Source: Bacteroides sp. CAG:1076 (GTDB lineage Bacteria > Bacteroidota > Bacteroidia > Bacteroidales > Bacteroidaceae). Taken from it: DNA of 8,224 nucleotides. The stretch spans positions 1 through 8,224 of the forward strand of contig HF993148.1 of the NCBI GenBank assembly GCA_000436795.1, read 5' to 3'. Below, one piece after another: positions 1 to 6,472 of the stretch. A model generated the notes under the pieces. It had not been told where the DNA came from and did not search any database. It was given only the letters and a program-made list of their open reading frames with translations. Numbering within the stretch: position 1 is the stretch's first letter; each line of letters starts with the position of its first letter. The position numbers and the translations under genes were made by a program.

Positions 1-78
1 GGCAGCCACCTCACGGATTATATGGATAGACTCGGCTTCGAGTTCTTTCAGGTGGCTTAATTTATATTCTTCTTTCAT
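1..78 (-). CDS. cysD: Sulfate adenylyltransferase subunit 2 (ATP sulfurylase small subunit), N-terminal fragment
   Basis: Only the first 26 codons are in the window; the gene runs off the left edge. It starts at an ATG (76-78 on the plus strand as cat) and reads [18 protein letters not shown] followed by HIIREVAA. That is the typical CysD opening (a 'L..LE.ESI.I.RE' pattern) before the PP-loop ATP pyrophosphatase domain. CysD with the GTPase CysN converts sulfate and ATP to APS in the cytoplasm. The position directly downstream of cysC supports the assignment, since cysC-cysD-cysN is a common order in Bacteroides. The 185-base gap before it and a promoter-like element at 197-204 suggest it can be transcribed separately from cysC. 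The catalytic motifs lie outside the window, so the call rests on the N-terminus and context. Confidence 0.88.
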
Positions 79-113
79 ATCTGAATTATGAATGTTTTAT
101 CAGGGTTACACAG

Positions 114-149
114 ACTGGTTTCCGCTTACTTGTTTTATAAGCTGCCAGT
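114..149 (-). other. Possible hairpin in the cysD leader
   Basis: ACTGG (114-118) pairs with CCAGT (145-149), and nested inside it GCTTA (124-128) pairs with TAAGC (138-142), with a 9-base loop and an internal loop between the two stems. If transcription starts just after the -7 element at 197-204, this lies in the untranslated leader 36 bases before the cysD start. The stems are short and mostly AT, so chance is quite possible. It matches no riboswitch that I recognise. Confidence 0.22.
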
Positions 150-196
150 ATGAATGGCAAATGGATATAAAATAGTATGAATCCCAAATAATCGCG

Positions 197-204
197 CAAA
201 AGTA
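197..204 (-). promoter_or_regulatory. Candidate -7 element of a cysD promoter
   Basis: The plus strand reads CAAAAGTA, so the transcribed strand has TACTTTTG, an exact match to the Bacteroides -7 consensus TAnnTTTG. No clean TTG is seen at the -33 position; the region there is TGGTTTATG. The start of transcription would be near 190, giving a leader of roughly 110 bases before cysD. The rest of the 79-263 gap holds two small palindromes (220-232 and 241-252) and a possible leader hairpin (114-149), and no gene. Confidence 0.5.
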
Positions 205-263
205 CTCATATTATTTCATAAACCAGTGGTTTCTTGTGTTAAAGTGGACTTTGTTAGTTCCGC

Positions 264-866
264 TTATCGGGTTACTCTGGGTAGGATTAAGTCAAGTAGT
301 TTGTTGACCGATTCTTCTACCGAAAGCTTCGAGGTATCCAGTGACAAGGCTGGATGTTCCGGTGCCTCAAAGGGGGCAGATATGCCGGTAAAGTTTTTTA
401 TTTCTCCTTTACGTGCCTTGGCGTACAGACCTTTTACGTCGCGGCGTTCGCATTCTTCTATGGGAGTGCTGACATAGATTTCCATGAAATCCTCCTTGCC
501 GATGATGTTTGCGGCCATTTCACGGATATCGTTGTTCGGACTGATGAATGCTGCGAGCGTAATAATGCCCGTGTCGACGAATAATTTGCCTATTTCCGCA
601 ATGCGGCGGATATTTTCTACACGGTCTTCGGCCGAGAATCCCAGATTATTGTTGATGCCGCTGCGGATGTTGTCGCCATCCAATATACGGCAGAGCAGTC
701 CACGTTTTTGCAATTCCCGCTCCAGCGCAATGGCAATGGTACTTTTGCCCGAACCACTTAGTCCGGTAAACCAGATCATGACACTGTGCTGTTTTAGCAG
801 TTCCTCTTTATCGGAACGGGTCAGCATGCGGTCAAATATCGGGTAAATATGTTTGGTTTCTTCCAT
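264..866 (-). CDS. cysC: Adenylyl-sulfate (APS) kinase
   Basis: Cytoplasmic kinase that phosphorylates APS with ATP to give PAPS, the activated sulfate donor. The protein is 200 residues, the usual length for a stand-alone CysC, with no fused ATP sulfurylase. Visible motifs are the Walker A loop GLSGSGKST (35-43), the APS-binding LDGDNIR (62-68), NNLGFS (73-78), RVENIRR (82-88), the FISP motif (107-110) whose Ser109 corresponds to the family's active-site serine, and KGLYAKAR (145-152) of the lid. All key residues are present, so it should be active. Its ATG is 16 bases after the transporter stop, so it is in the same operon as the transporter and cysQ. cysD follows after 185 bases. The about 25 residues before the P-loop core are normal for the family. 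Identification is very secure; whether its PAPS is for cysteine synthesis or for sulfonation cannot be told from this gene. Confidence 0.97.
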   Translation of the reverse strand: MEETKHIYPIFDRMLTRSDKEELLKQHSVMIWFTGLSGSGKSTIAIALERELQKRGLLCRILDGDNIRSGINNNLGFSAEDRVENIRRIAEIGKLFVDTGIITLAAFISPNNDIREMAANIIGKEDFMEIYVSTPIEECERRDVKGLYAKARKGEIKNFTGISAPFEAPEHPALSLDTSKLSVEESVNKLLDLILPRVTR

Positions 867-882
867 ATCGTTTGGTTATTAG

Positions 883-2430
883 TTAAAAAGGCCATATTTG
901 AGGTATGACGAATATCGAAATCAAAAAAGTAATAATGTTCAGCGGCAATCCGATTCGCACGAAGTCGGTGAACTTGTAGTTCCCGATACCTTGTACAATC
1001 AGGTTGGTCTGATAGCCTATCGGAGTAGAGAAGCTGGCAGAAGCTGCCATGCAGATTACTACAAAGAAAGGCATAGGATTTACTCCCAGTTGCTGCGATA
1101 GTGACAGAGCAAGCGGGAAGGAGAGGGCCGCTGCTGCGTTGTTGGTTATCAGTTCGGTAAAGATATTGGTAATGATAAACAGCACTGCCAGCAGAACGTA
1201 CGGACCATGACTCCGGCTCAAGTCGATGATATAACCAGCCAGCAGGTCGGCTACTCCGGAATTTTCCATTGCTTTGCTGATGGCGAAAGCACAGGCGATG
1301 GTAATCAGGATGTCCCATGAAATATATTTGGTATACTTCCGGGGTGGAAATATCTTGGTCCATGCCATGATAACCGTTGTAATAGATACAAAGAAGAACA
1401 TATCCAGCTTGATGCCTTCAGGCAGCAGTTTCTGTATGCCCGGCAATTCACCGATTGTAGCTCCGATAATCATAAACAGCAACAGGAACAATGCGAACCA
1501 GCGTTTTTTCTTTCCGGCAGGTTCATAGTCTTTACCGTTGGCAAGCATGATGAAGACTGACGATTCTCCCCAGGTCTTGATAAAGCTGTCGTCGGCAAGC
1601 AATACCAGTGTATCTCCTTCGCGAAAGCTGATGTCATTCAGGTCTTTGTAAGTATTACCGCCGCGGCGGATTTCTTTTACTTCTGCACCGTAGTGACGTT
1701 TGAAGTTGAATTCGCTTACCCGTTTGTTGATACCCGGAAAACGTGCGCCAATGACGGCTTCTACCGGATGAATTGATGAGTTGTTTTCCTCGTCTTCACC
1801 TGAAAGTGTTTCAGGACGGTCGGCAGGCAACAGCTTGCTGGAAAACAGAAACAGGTAAATGATGCCTGCAATGGCAATGAAAATACCTACTTTTCCCAGC
1901 TCGAACATGCTGAATCCTTTCATCCCTGCATCTTGTATCATGCTGTGTACTACCAGATTGGTTGATGTTCCTATCAGTGTACAGATACCTCCCAGAATCG
2001 TAACGTACGACAATGGAATAAGAAAGTAAGTGGCAGGAAGTTTTACGTAGCTTGCCCATCTCTTGATGATAGGAGCAAATATAACTACCACCGGAGTATT
2101 GTTCAGAAAGGCTGATATGAAGGCAATGGTAGGAAGCATGCGTACCTGAGCCTTGAATACTGTGGTCTGGCTCTGTGGCAGCAGTTTCTTGATGACCTGT
2201 GTCAAGGCTCCGCTTTGTCGGATGCCTTCACTTACCAGAAACAACATGGCAACGGTTATCATTCCTTTGTTGCTGAATCCTTCCAGCATTTCTTTCGGGG
2301 TAAGTATTCCGGTACAGAGAAATAGGACGACGACCGAGAACAGAATCATTCCCGGACGCATCTTATCCATAATCAGCGCTGTCAGCATAGCGACAAGCGC
2401 AACAAGTACAATAATAACTTCTACTGTCAT
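883..2430 (-). CDS. SLC13/DASS-type anion (probable sulfate) transporter with one TrkA-C domain
   Basis: Inner-membrane carrier of the divalent anion:sodium symporter group, 515 residues. Two inverted-repeat halves each carry the family's substrate and cation motifs: LNNTP (109-113) with GTSTN (154-158), and TNNAAA (429-434) with GYQTN (472-476). About five hydrophobic segments lie in residues 1-200 and about six in residues 310-513. Between the halves, residues about 222-288 form a soluble TrkA-C (RCK_C) domain (for example GAEVKEIRRGG and FREGDTLVLLAD). Many bacterial relatives, and the algal sulfate transporters of this type, have two such domains and are longer, so this is a compact form. 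It sits between cysQ (7 bases) and cysC (16 bases), which makes sulfate the most likely substrate. That is an inference; dicarboxylates are transported by close relatives. ATG at 2430 follows the cysQ stop immediately and has no Shine-Dalgarno. Confidence 0.9.
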   Translation of the reverse strand: MTVEVIIVLVALVAMLTALIMDKMRPGMILFSVVVLFLCTGILTPKEMLEGFSNKGMITVAMLFLVSEGIRQSGALTQVIKKLLPQSQTTVFKAQVRMLPTIAFISAFLNNTPVVVIFAPIIKRWASYVKLPATYFLIPLSYVTILGGICTLIGTSTNLVVHSMIQDAGMKGFSMFELGKVGIFIAIAGIIYLFLFSSKLLPADRPETLSGEDEENNSSIHPVEAVIGARFPGINKRVSEFNFKRHYGAEVKEIRRGGNTYKDLNDISFREGDTLVLLADDSFIKTWGESSVFIMLANGKDYEPAGKKKRWFALFLLLFMIIGATIGELPGIQKLLPEGIKLDMFFFVSITTVIMAWTKIFPPRKYTKYISWDILITIACAFAISKAMENSGVADLLAGYIIDLSRSHGPYVLLAVLFIITNIFTELITNNAAAALSFPLALSLSQQLGVNPMPFFVVICMAASASFSTPIGYQTNLIVQGIGNYKFTDFVRIGLPLNIITFLISIFVIPQIWPF

Positions 2431-2437
2431 AAATAGG

Positions 2438-3250
2438 TTATTCGGCTATGAACCACGGGTTCAACAAGTCTTCCTTATTATATTGCAGAGGTTCCTGGGT
2501 TCCGGCCTGATAAACTTCTTTACCCATGGCGCGAATAATAGCATGACCGGCAGCTGTATCCCATTCCATCGTTGGTGCGAACCGCGGATAAACGTCAGCT
2601 TTTCCTTCAGCTATCAGGCACAGTTTCAGTGAACTGCCTTTCGATACGGTTTCCACTGTCTGATGTTCTTGTTTCATTTTCTCGATATAGGCCTCTGTTT
2701 CCGGTGTCAGGTGGGAGCGGGATGCTACGACAACAAAGTTGTTGCGCGGCGTCTCTTCCTGATAGGGCAGGCGATGTGCCTTGCCGATAAGGCTGTCTAC
2801 CGTTTCATTTGCAGTCAGACGGGTAATATGTTCTACCTTGTAAGCTCCATACTGGCAGTCGGCAAAGTACAATTCTTCCTTTACAGGAATATAGATTACT
2901 CCTGCTTCCGGTCTGCCGTTCTTTACATAAGCAATGTTTACGGTAAATTCTCCGTTACGTTTAATAAACTCTTTGGTACCATCCAGCGGGTCGACTATCC
3001 ATAGTTCGTTCCAGCTTTGTCGCTCTTCGACTGGAATTTTCTTCCCTTCTTCGCTGAGAACGGGATAAGGAGTGGAAGCCAGATGTGCTGCGATAACCTT
3101 GTGCGACTTGCGGTCGGCAATGGTCAAAGGGGAGTTGTCTGCTTTCTTCTCTATCTCAAAATCCGCATTAGGATCGGTATACACGTTCATAATTTCTGCC
3201 CCGGCTTCTAACGATGCACGGATGGCTGTCAGTAATATATTTTTGTCCAT
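2438..3250 (-). CDS. cysQ: 3'(2'),5'-bisphosphate nucleotidase (PAP phosphatase)
   Basis: Cytoplasmic Mg-dependent, lithium-sensitive-type phosphatase of the inositol monophosphatase fold. It hydrolyses 3'-phosphoadenosine 5'-phosphate (PAP), and possibly PAPS, to AMP or APS, and so removes the inhibitory by-product of PAPS use. With the start at 3250 it has 270 residues. Metal-binding motifs are LSEEG (65-69), WIVDPLDGTKEF (84-95, the DPLDGT signature) and WDTAAGHAII (230-239, Asp231). SKGSSLKLCLIAEGKADVYPR, just before it, is typical of CysQ rather than of inositol phosphatases. A longer reading from an ATG at 3280 adds ten residues unlike the family; the 3250 ATG is preceded by an AGAGAG stretch and starts MDKNILL, so it is preferred. 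It is the first gene of the cluster with the transporter and cysC. The 112 bases upstream (3251-3362) show no consensus promoter, so read-through from the permease gene remains possible. Confidence 0.95.
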   Translation of the reverse strand: MDKNILLTAIRASLEAGAEIMNVYTDPNADFEIEKKADNSPLTIADRKSHKVIAAHLASTPYPVLSEEGKKIPVEERQSWNELWIVDPLDGTKEFIKRNGEFTVNIAYVKNGRPEAGVIYIPVKEELYFADCQYGAYKVEHITRLTANETVDSLIGKAHRLPYQEETPRNNFVVVASRSHLTPETEAYIEKMKQEHQTVETVSKGSSLKLCLIAEGKADVYPRFAPTMEWDTAAGHAIIRAMGKEVYQAGTQEPLQYNKEDLLNPWFIAE

Positions 3251-3362
3251 ACTCTCTAAATTGCTGTAAAATAACAACATTTTCTCTTATAGTCAGTAGT
3301 TCAATCTTCGTTTTTTCTGTTCCTCAGCATTGTTTATAGCTTCTTTTTAACAGAAGCATGCT

Positions 3363-5027
3363 CTAAACGAGTGGTTTTATCTCTTTCGACTGCTTCCAGA
3401 TGCGTAGCATATAGTATGCACAGTGAGTAAATGCGAATGCGAAAGAAATGGTCAGTAAAGTCTTGTCCGCATCCCAGCCTACGGTTTGCTGGTGCCACAA
3501 TCCGGTGATGACGCACAAAACGGAGAGGGCAAGTCCTAATATGTTCAGTACGATGTCGCCTTTGCGATGTGCCTGTCCCGGTTCCAGTCTGCTATATTTT
3601 CTACCGTACGAAGCATATACGTCCAGACCTATCAGCATCCATAGTACCAGTCGTATCCAGGTATCAGCAGGCAGGAAGCACATCATGCACAGGCAAGTCA
3701 GGATACCCATAATGGGGACAAAAGGTACAAACGGTGTCTTGAAGGTACGGTGAACGTTAGGCATGGTCTTGCGTACGATGAGCACGGCGGCACATACCAG
3801 TGTAAAAGCAAGCAGGGTGCCGATGCTTGTCATTTCGCCGGCTACTTGTGCGGGGACAAATCCAGCCAGCAGGCTTACTACAATCATGAACAGGCAGTTG
3901 CTGTGTACCGGCGTGCGGAAACGTTCATTGATACGTGAAAAGAACGGCGGCAGTAGTCCGTCGTGGCTCATGCTGAGGAATACACGACTTTGTCCGAGTA
4001 AAGTAACCATGATGACCGAGCAGTACCCGAAAAGAATGGCAAGGATGATGGCTTTGTTCAGCCACGGATAAGCCAGTTCGAAGACACCTGCGGAATTGGT
4101 GCTGCCCATGTGTTCGATAGCTACGGCTACGGGGGCAATACCTTCCTGTCCCTGAAATTCGGTATAGTGTGCCACTCCTGTCATGACGTGGGCGAACAGA
4201 ATGTACAGAATAGTACACACCAGCAGTGAAACAAGGATACCGATCGGCATGTTCCGCTGGGGATTTTTGGTTTCCTGAGCGGCAGTGCTAACTGCATCGA
4301 ATCCTAAAAAGGCAAAGAATACGATAGCTGCTCCGCGCAGAATGCCGGAAAAACCGAATTCGCCAAGCTTTCCTGTGTTCTCGGGTATGTAGGGTACGTA
4401 ATTTTCGGCTTGTATGAATTTCCATCCAAGGAAGACAAATATCAGAATTACACCGATTTTCAGAAAGACAATCAACCCGTTGAAAAGGGAACTGCCTGCT
4501 ATGCCTCGCATAAGGATAAGGCTCATGAGGATTACGATCAGCATGGCTGGTATATTGACAATCCCTCCATCCCACGGGCATGCGGTGAGGGCATGGGGAA
4601 GTTCAATACCTATGCCTTGCAGAAAGACCACCAGATAACGGCTCCAACTGATACTTACGGTGGTTGCCGCTACTGTATATTCCAAGACCAGGTCCCAGCC
4701 GATAATCCATGCAATCAGTTCGCCCATAGTTGCATACGAATAAGTATACGCACTTCCGGCAACAGGAATCATGGATGCGAACTCAGCATAACATAGTCCG
4801 GCGAAACAGCATCCTATGGCTGCAATGATGAATGACAGCGTGATGGCAGGACCTGTGTATTCCGATGCGACGGTTCCCGTAATGGAGAATAGTCCCGCAC
4901 CGATGATGACTCCTACCCCCAAGGCTACCAGGCTGACCGGACCAAGCACCCGTTTCAGTGTCTTGTTACCCGACTGCTGTGCCTCTGCTTGCAGCATTTC
5001 GATACTTTTTCTTATGAACAATCCCAT
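3363..5027 (-). CDS. APC-superfamily amino acid permease, cationic amino acid transporter (CAT) type
   Basis: Inner-membrane amino acid carrier of 554 residues. TM1 carries the family's unwound substrate-binding segment in GVGVIIGAGLFSITG (37-51). TM6 and the following loop read FFAFLGFDAVSTAAQETKNPQRNMP (237-261), the Gly-Phe-Asp and 'E..NPQR..P' pattern of the CAT/YfnA branch. Hydrophobicity by eye suggests 14 membrane segments, the last two at about 490-510 and 522-542, beyond the 12 of the shorter APC members; this is the layout of CAT proteins. The N-terminal 28 residues are cytoplasmic and hydrophilic. Substrate is not decidable from sequence; cationic or broad neutral amino acids are both plausible. 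The gene is flanked by gaps of 403 bases upstream and 112 bases downstream and has its own likely -7 element, so it is probably a separate unit. A functional link to the sulfate genes is not evident, although transport of a sulfur amino acid cannot be excluded. Confidence 0.93.
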   Translation of the reverse strand: MGLFIRKSIEMLQAEAQQSGNKTLKRVLGPVSLVALGVGVIIGAGLFSITGTVASEYTGPAITLSFIIAAIGCCFAGLCYAEFASMIPVAGSAYTYSYATMGELIAWIIGWDLVLEYTVAATTVSISWSRYLVVFLQGIGIELPHALTACPWDGGIVNIPAMLIVILMSLILMRGIAGSSLFNGLIVFLKIGVILIFVFLGWKFIQAENYVPYIPENTGKLGEFGFSGILRGAAIVFFAFLGFDAVSTAAQETKNPQRNMPIGILVSLLVCTILYILFAHVMTGVAHYTEFQGQEGIAPVAVAIEHMGSTNSAGVFELAYPWLNKAIILAILFGYCSVIMVTLLGQSRVFLSMSHDGLLPPFFSRINERFRTPVHSNCLFMIVVSLLAGFVPAQVAGEMTSIGTLLAFTLVCAAVLIVRKTMPNVHRTFKTPFVPFVPIMGILTCLCMMCFLPADTWIRLVLWMLIGLDVYASYGRKYSRLEPGQAHRKGDIVLNILGLALSVLCVITGLWHQQTVGWDADKTLLTISFAFAFTHCAYYMLRIWKQSKEIKPLV

Positions 5028-5059
5028 TTGTGATGTATTTGCTTAGATGTTATAGAGTG

Positions 5060-5067
5060 CAAAGATA
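5060..5067 (-). promoter_or_regulatory. Candidate -7 element of the permease promoter
   Basis: The plus strand reads CAAAGATA, so the transcribed strand has TATCTTTG, an exact TAnnTTTG match and a very common form of the Bacteroides -7 box. It lies 33 bases upstream of the permease ATG, which would leave a leader of about 25 bases. No TTG is present about 20 bases further upstream, so the -33 half is missing and activation by another factor is possible. It is the only such match in the 5028-5430 gap. Confidence 0.55.
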
Positions 5068-5274
5068 GTATTTATTCCGGATGTGCGGCTCTTTTTTATG
5101 TACCATGTTGATATATACAGAAAAACGTCCTGATGTATTGTCTAAAATTAAGGTTAGGGATACTATTTGTTTGTTTTTGATGGTGAACTTAATATAATGT
5201 TTAAAGAACAAATGCTTTTTTGCTGAATTTTACAAAAGGGCGCATGTCGTTTCTGGGAAAATAGGATTAATGCA

Positions 5275-5324
5275 CAAAGCCTGCTTAAACATTTCTCAAA
5301 AGGAAGTTGTTTAAGCAGGCTTTG
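5275..5324. terminator. Strong hairpin, probable (possibly bidirectional) terminator
   Basis: A 17-base arm CAAAGCCTGCTTAAACA (5275-5291) is matched perfectly by its reverse complement (5308-5324), with a 16-base loop in which a further four pairs can form. It lies 107 bases after the stop of the M28 peptidase gene. The arms end in AAAGCC/GGCTTT, so each strand ends the stem with a short TTT run, but neither strand has a long T-tract. Position and strength favour an end to the frr-rsgA-peptidase unit; it is the most stable hairpin that I can see in the window. Confidence 0.65.
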
Positions 5325-5430
5325 AAGGACTCAATCCGATACAATCTATATTGATGTATTTTCTGGGATAAGTCACACTACAATAAGTTCTTTCAGGTTT
5401 TTGTCAGGACGTTACTCTCTTTTTGCATTA

Positions 5431-6453
5431 TTAGAAAGAGGTATTTGCCATTTTCCATAGCCCTAAGAAAGAGGTTTTGGTTATTTCTACCAGTTTGTCC
5501 CAGTTGATTTTGGGAGCTTCGTCGCCCGGAAGATGGTAATCGGGATGCCAGTCGGTATGATACCACATGATAGGAATACCCAGTTTGGCAAATGTTCCAT
5601 TGTCACTTCCTCCTACAGGATTATCCCAAGCGCGGTAATCGGGTTGTAGGTTCAGGTGATAGTGTTCGATATCTTTCTTCAGCCATTCGCCAAAGGCAGG
5701 TTTACTTTTAGTAAAAAAGTACACGACATGCCACGGACGCGACTCGTCATTGTTTCTTCCTATCATGTCGAAATTCAGATATCCCTTCACCTGATTGATT
5801 TGAGGAAAAGTCTGTGCAAAGTATTTTGAACCAAGCAATCCTTTTTCTTCGCCGTCCCAAAAAGCGAAGATAACGGTACGTTCCGGCTGTTGGCCTGATG
5901 CAAGGAATGAACGAACTATTTGCAGAACGGCCGAAACTCCGGAAGCATTGTCGTCGGCACCGTTATAAATCTGGTCGCCATCCAGCATCGGATCGTAACC
6001 GATGTGGTCATAGTGGGCACCGATAATTACGAATTCATTTTTATTCTTGCCTTCTATTTTGGCAAGAACATTACGCATATTGTATTTTTGGTGAACTCCC
6101 TGCTTGATTAACTGAATAGAATCCGGATGTACTTGTAGTCTTCCTTTTTTCTGACGCTCTACGCGGTAGGCTTCAAAAGGTTGGAAGTAACTGTCGAACA
6201 AGGGAGATACTCCCCATTGCTGTAGCAATGATGCGATATAGTTGCCTGCGATTCGTCCTCCTTCGGTGCCAGCTTCTCGTCCTTTCAGTTCGTCGGATGC
6301 CAGAAAACTGACAAAAGCTTCAGCGCTTTCCCGATTGATAAAGGAAAGACCTTTTTCTTCGGGGGTAGGAGTTGAATTCTTCTTTGCGTTGGCGTTTGTT
6401 GCCGAGACACATGCCAATGCAGCAAACAGTATACAAAAAGCGTATTTTCTCAT
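5431..6453 (-). CDS. Secreted M28-family zinc peptidase
   Basis: Exported metallopeptidase of 340 residues, probably periplasmic. A signal peptide is clear: basic MRKY, a hydrophobic core (5-18) and a signal peptidase I site ANA|KK after residue 23. Cys15 does not sit in a proper lipobox. The mature domain carries all co-catalytic zinc ligands of M28: His147 in GAHYDH, Asp167 in NGADDNASG, Glu203 with the catalytic base Glu202 in WDGEEKGLLGS, Asp229 in NFDMIGR and His307 in DYHLPGD. The fold is that of aminopeptidases and also of glutaminyl cyclases; the complete di-zinc set argues for an active aminopeptidase. The specificity is unknown. No PDZ, PA or TPR domain is seen. It starts 19 bases after the rsgA stop, so it should be co-transcribed with the ribosome genes, though a functional link is not apparent. 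Confidence 0.93.
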   Translation of the reverse strand: MRKYAFCILFAALACVSATNANAKKNSTPTPEEKGLSFINRESAEAFVSFLASDELKGREAGTEGGRIAGNYIASLLQQWGVSPLFDSYFQPFEAYRVERQKKGRLQVHPDSIQLIKQGVHQKYNMRNVLAKIEGKNKNEFVIIGAHYDHIGYDPMLDGDQIYNGADDNASGVSAVLQIVRSFLASGQQPERTVIFAFWDGEEKGLLGSKYFAQTFPQINQVKGYLNFDMIGRNNDESRPWHVVYFFTKSKPAFGEWLKKDIEHYHLNLQPDYRAWDNPVGGSDNGTFAKLGIPIMWYHTDWHPDYHLPGDEAPKINWDKLVEITKTSFLGLWKMANTSF

Positions 6454-6472
6454 GTCTGTTAAAGTTAAATGA

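Larger units (their letters stand above)
5028..5430. other. 403-base gap between the peptidase and permease genes, no gene seen
   Basis: AT-rich DNA with no convincing reading frame on either strand. From right to left it holds about 105 bases of untranslated tail after the peptidase stop, the strong hairpin 5275-5324, then about 200 bases of AT-rich sequence, and the permease -7 element. Three direct copies of TGATGTATT occur at 5031-5039, 5131-5139 and 5352-5360, and TTTCTGGGA occurs at 5250-5258 and 5360-5368. Their meaning is unknown and some may be chance in AT-rich DNA. Confidence 0.6.

Noticed and set aside
484..846. A 120-codon plus-strand open frame opposite cysC
   Set aside because: It is antisense to a gene with unmistakable APS kinase motifs, and its translation has low-complexity Ser/Arg/Met content with no recognisable domain.
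2153..2632. A 159-codon plus-strand open frame spanning the transporter-cysQ junction
   Set aside because: It covers the ends of two well-supported minus-strand genes and has no family resemblance; it is a shadow frame.
3251..3280. An upstream start for cysQ at the ATG ending at 3280
   Set aside because: The added residues MLLFYSNLES are not family-like. The ATG at 3250 has an AGAGAG stretch before it and gives the usual N-terminus.
3339..3357. A 6-bp hairpin GCTTCT/AGAAGC after the permease stop as a terminator
   Set aside because: The stem is short and no T-tract follows on the transcribed strand; it is too weak to call.
4410..4796. A 128-codon plus-strand open frame inside the permease gene
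   Set aside because: It is the complement of conserved membrane segments of the permease, with an odd composition and no promoter.
6409..6411. Cys15 of the M28 peptidase as a lipoprotein anchor
   Set aside because: The residues before it (A-L-A) lack the Leu, Val or Ile expected at -3 of a lipobox. A signal peptidase I site follows at ANA|KK.
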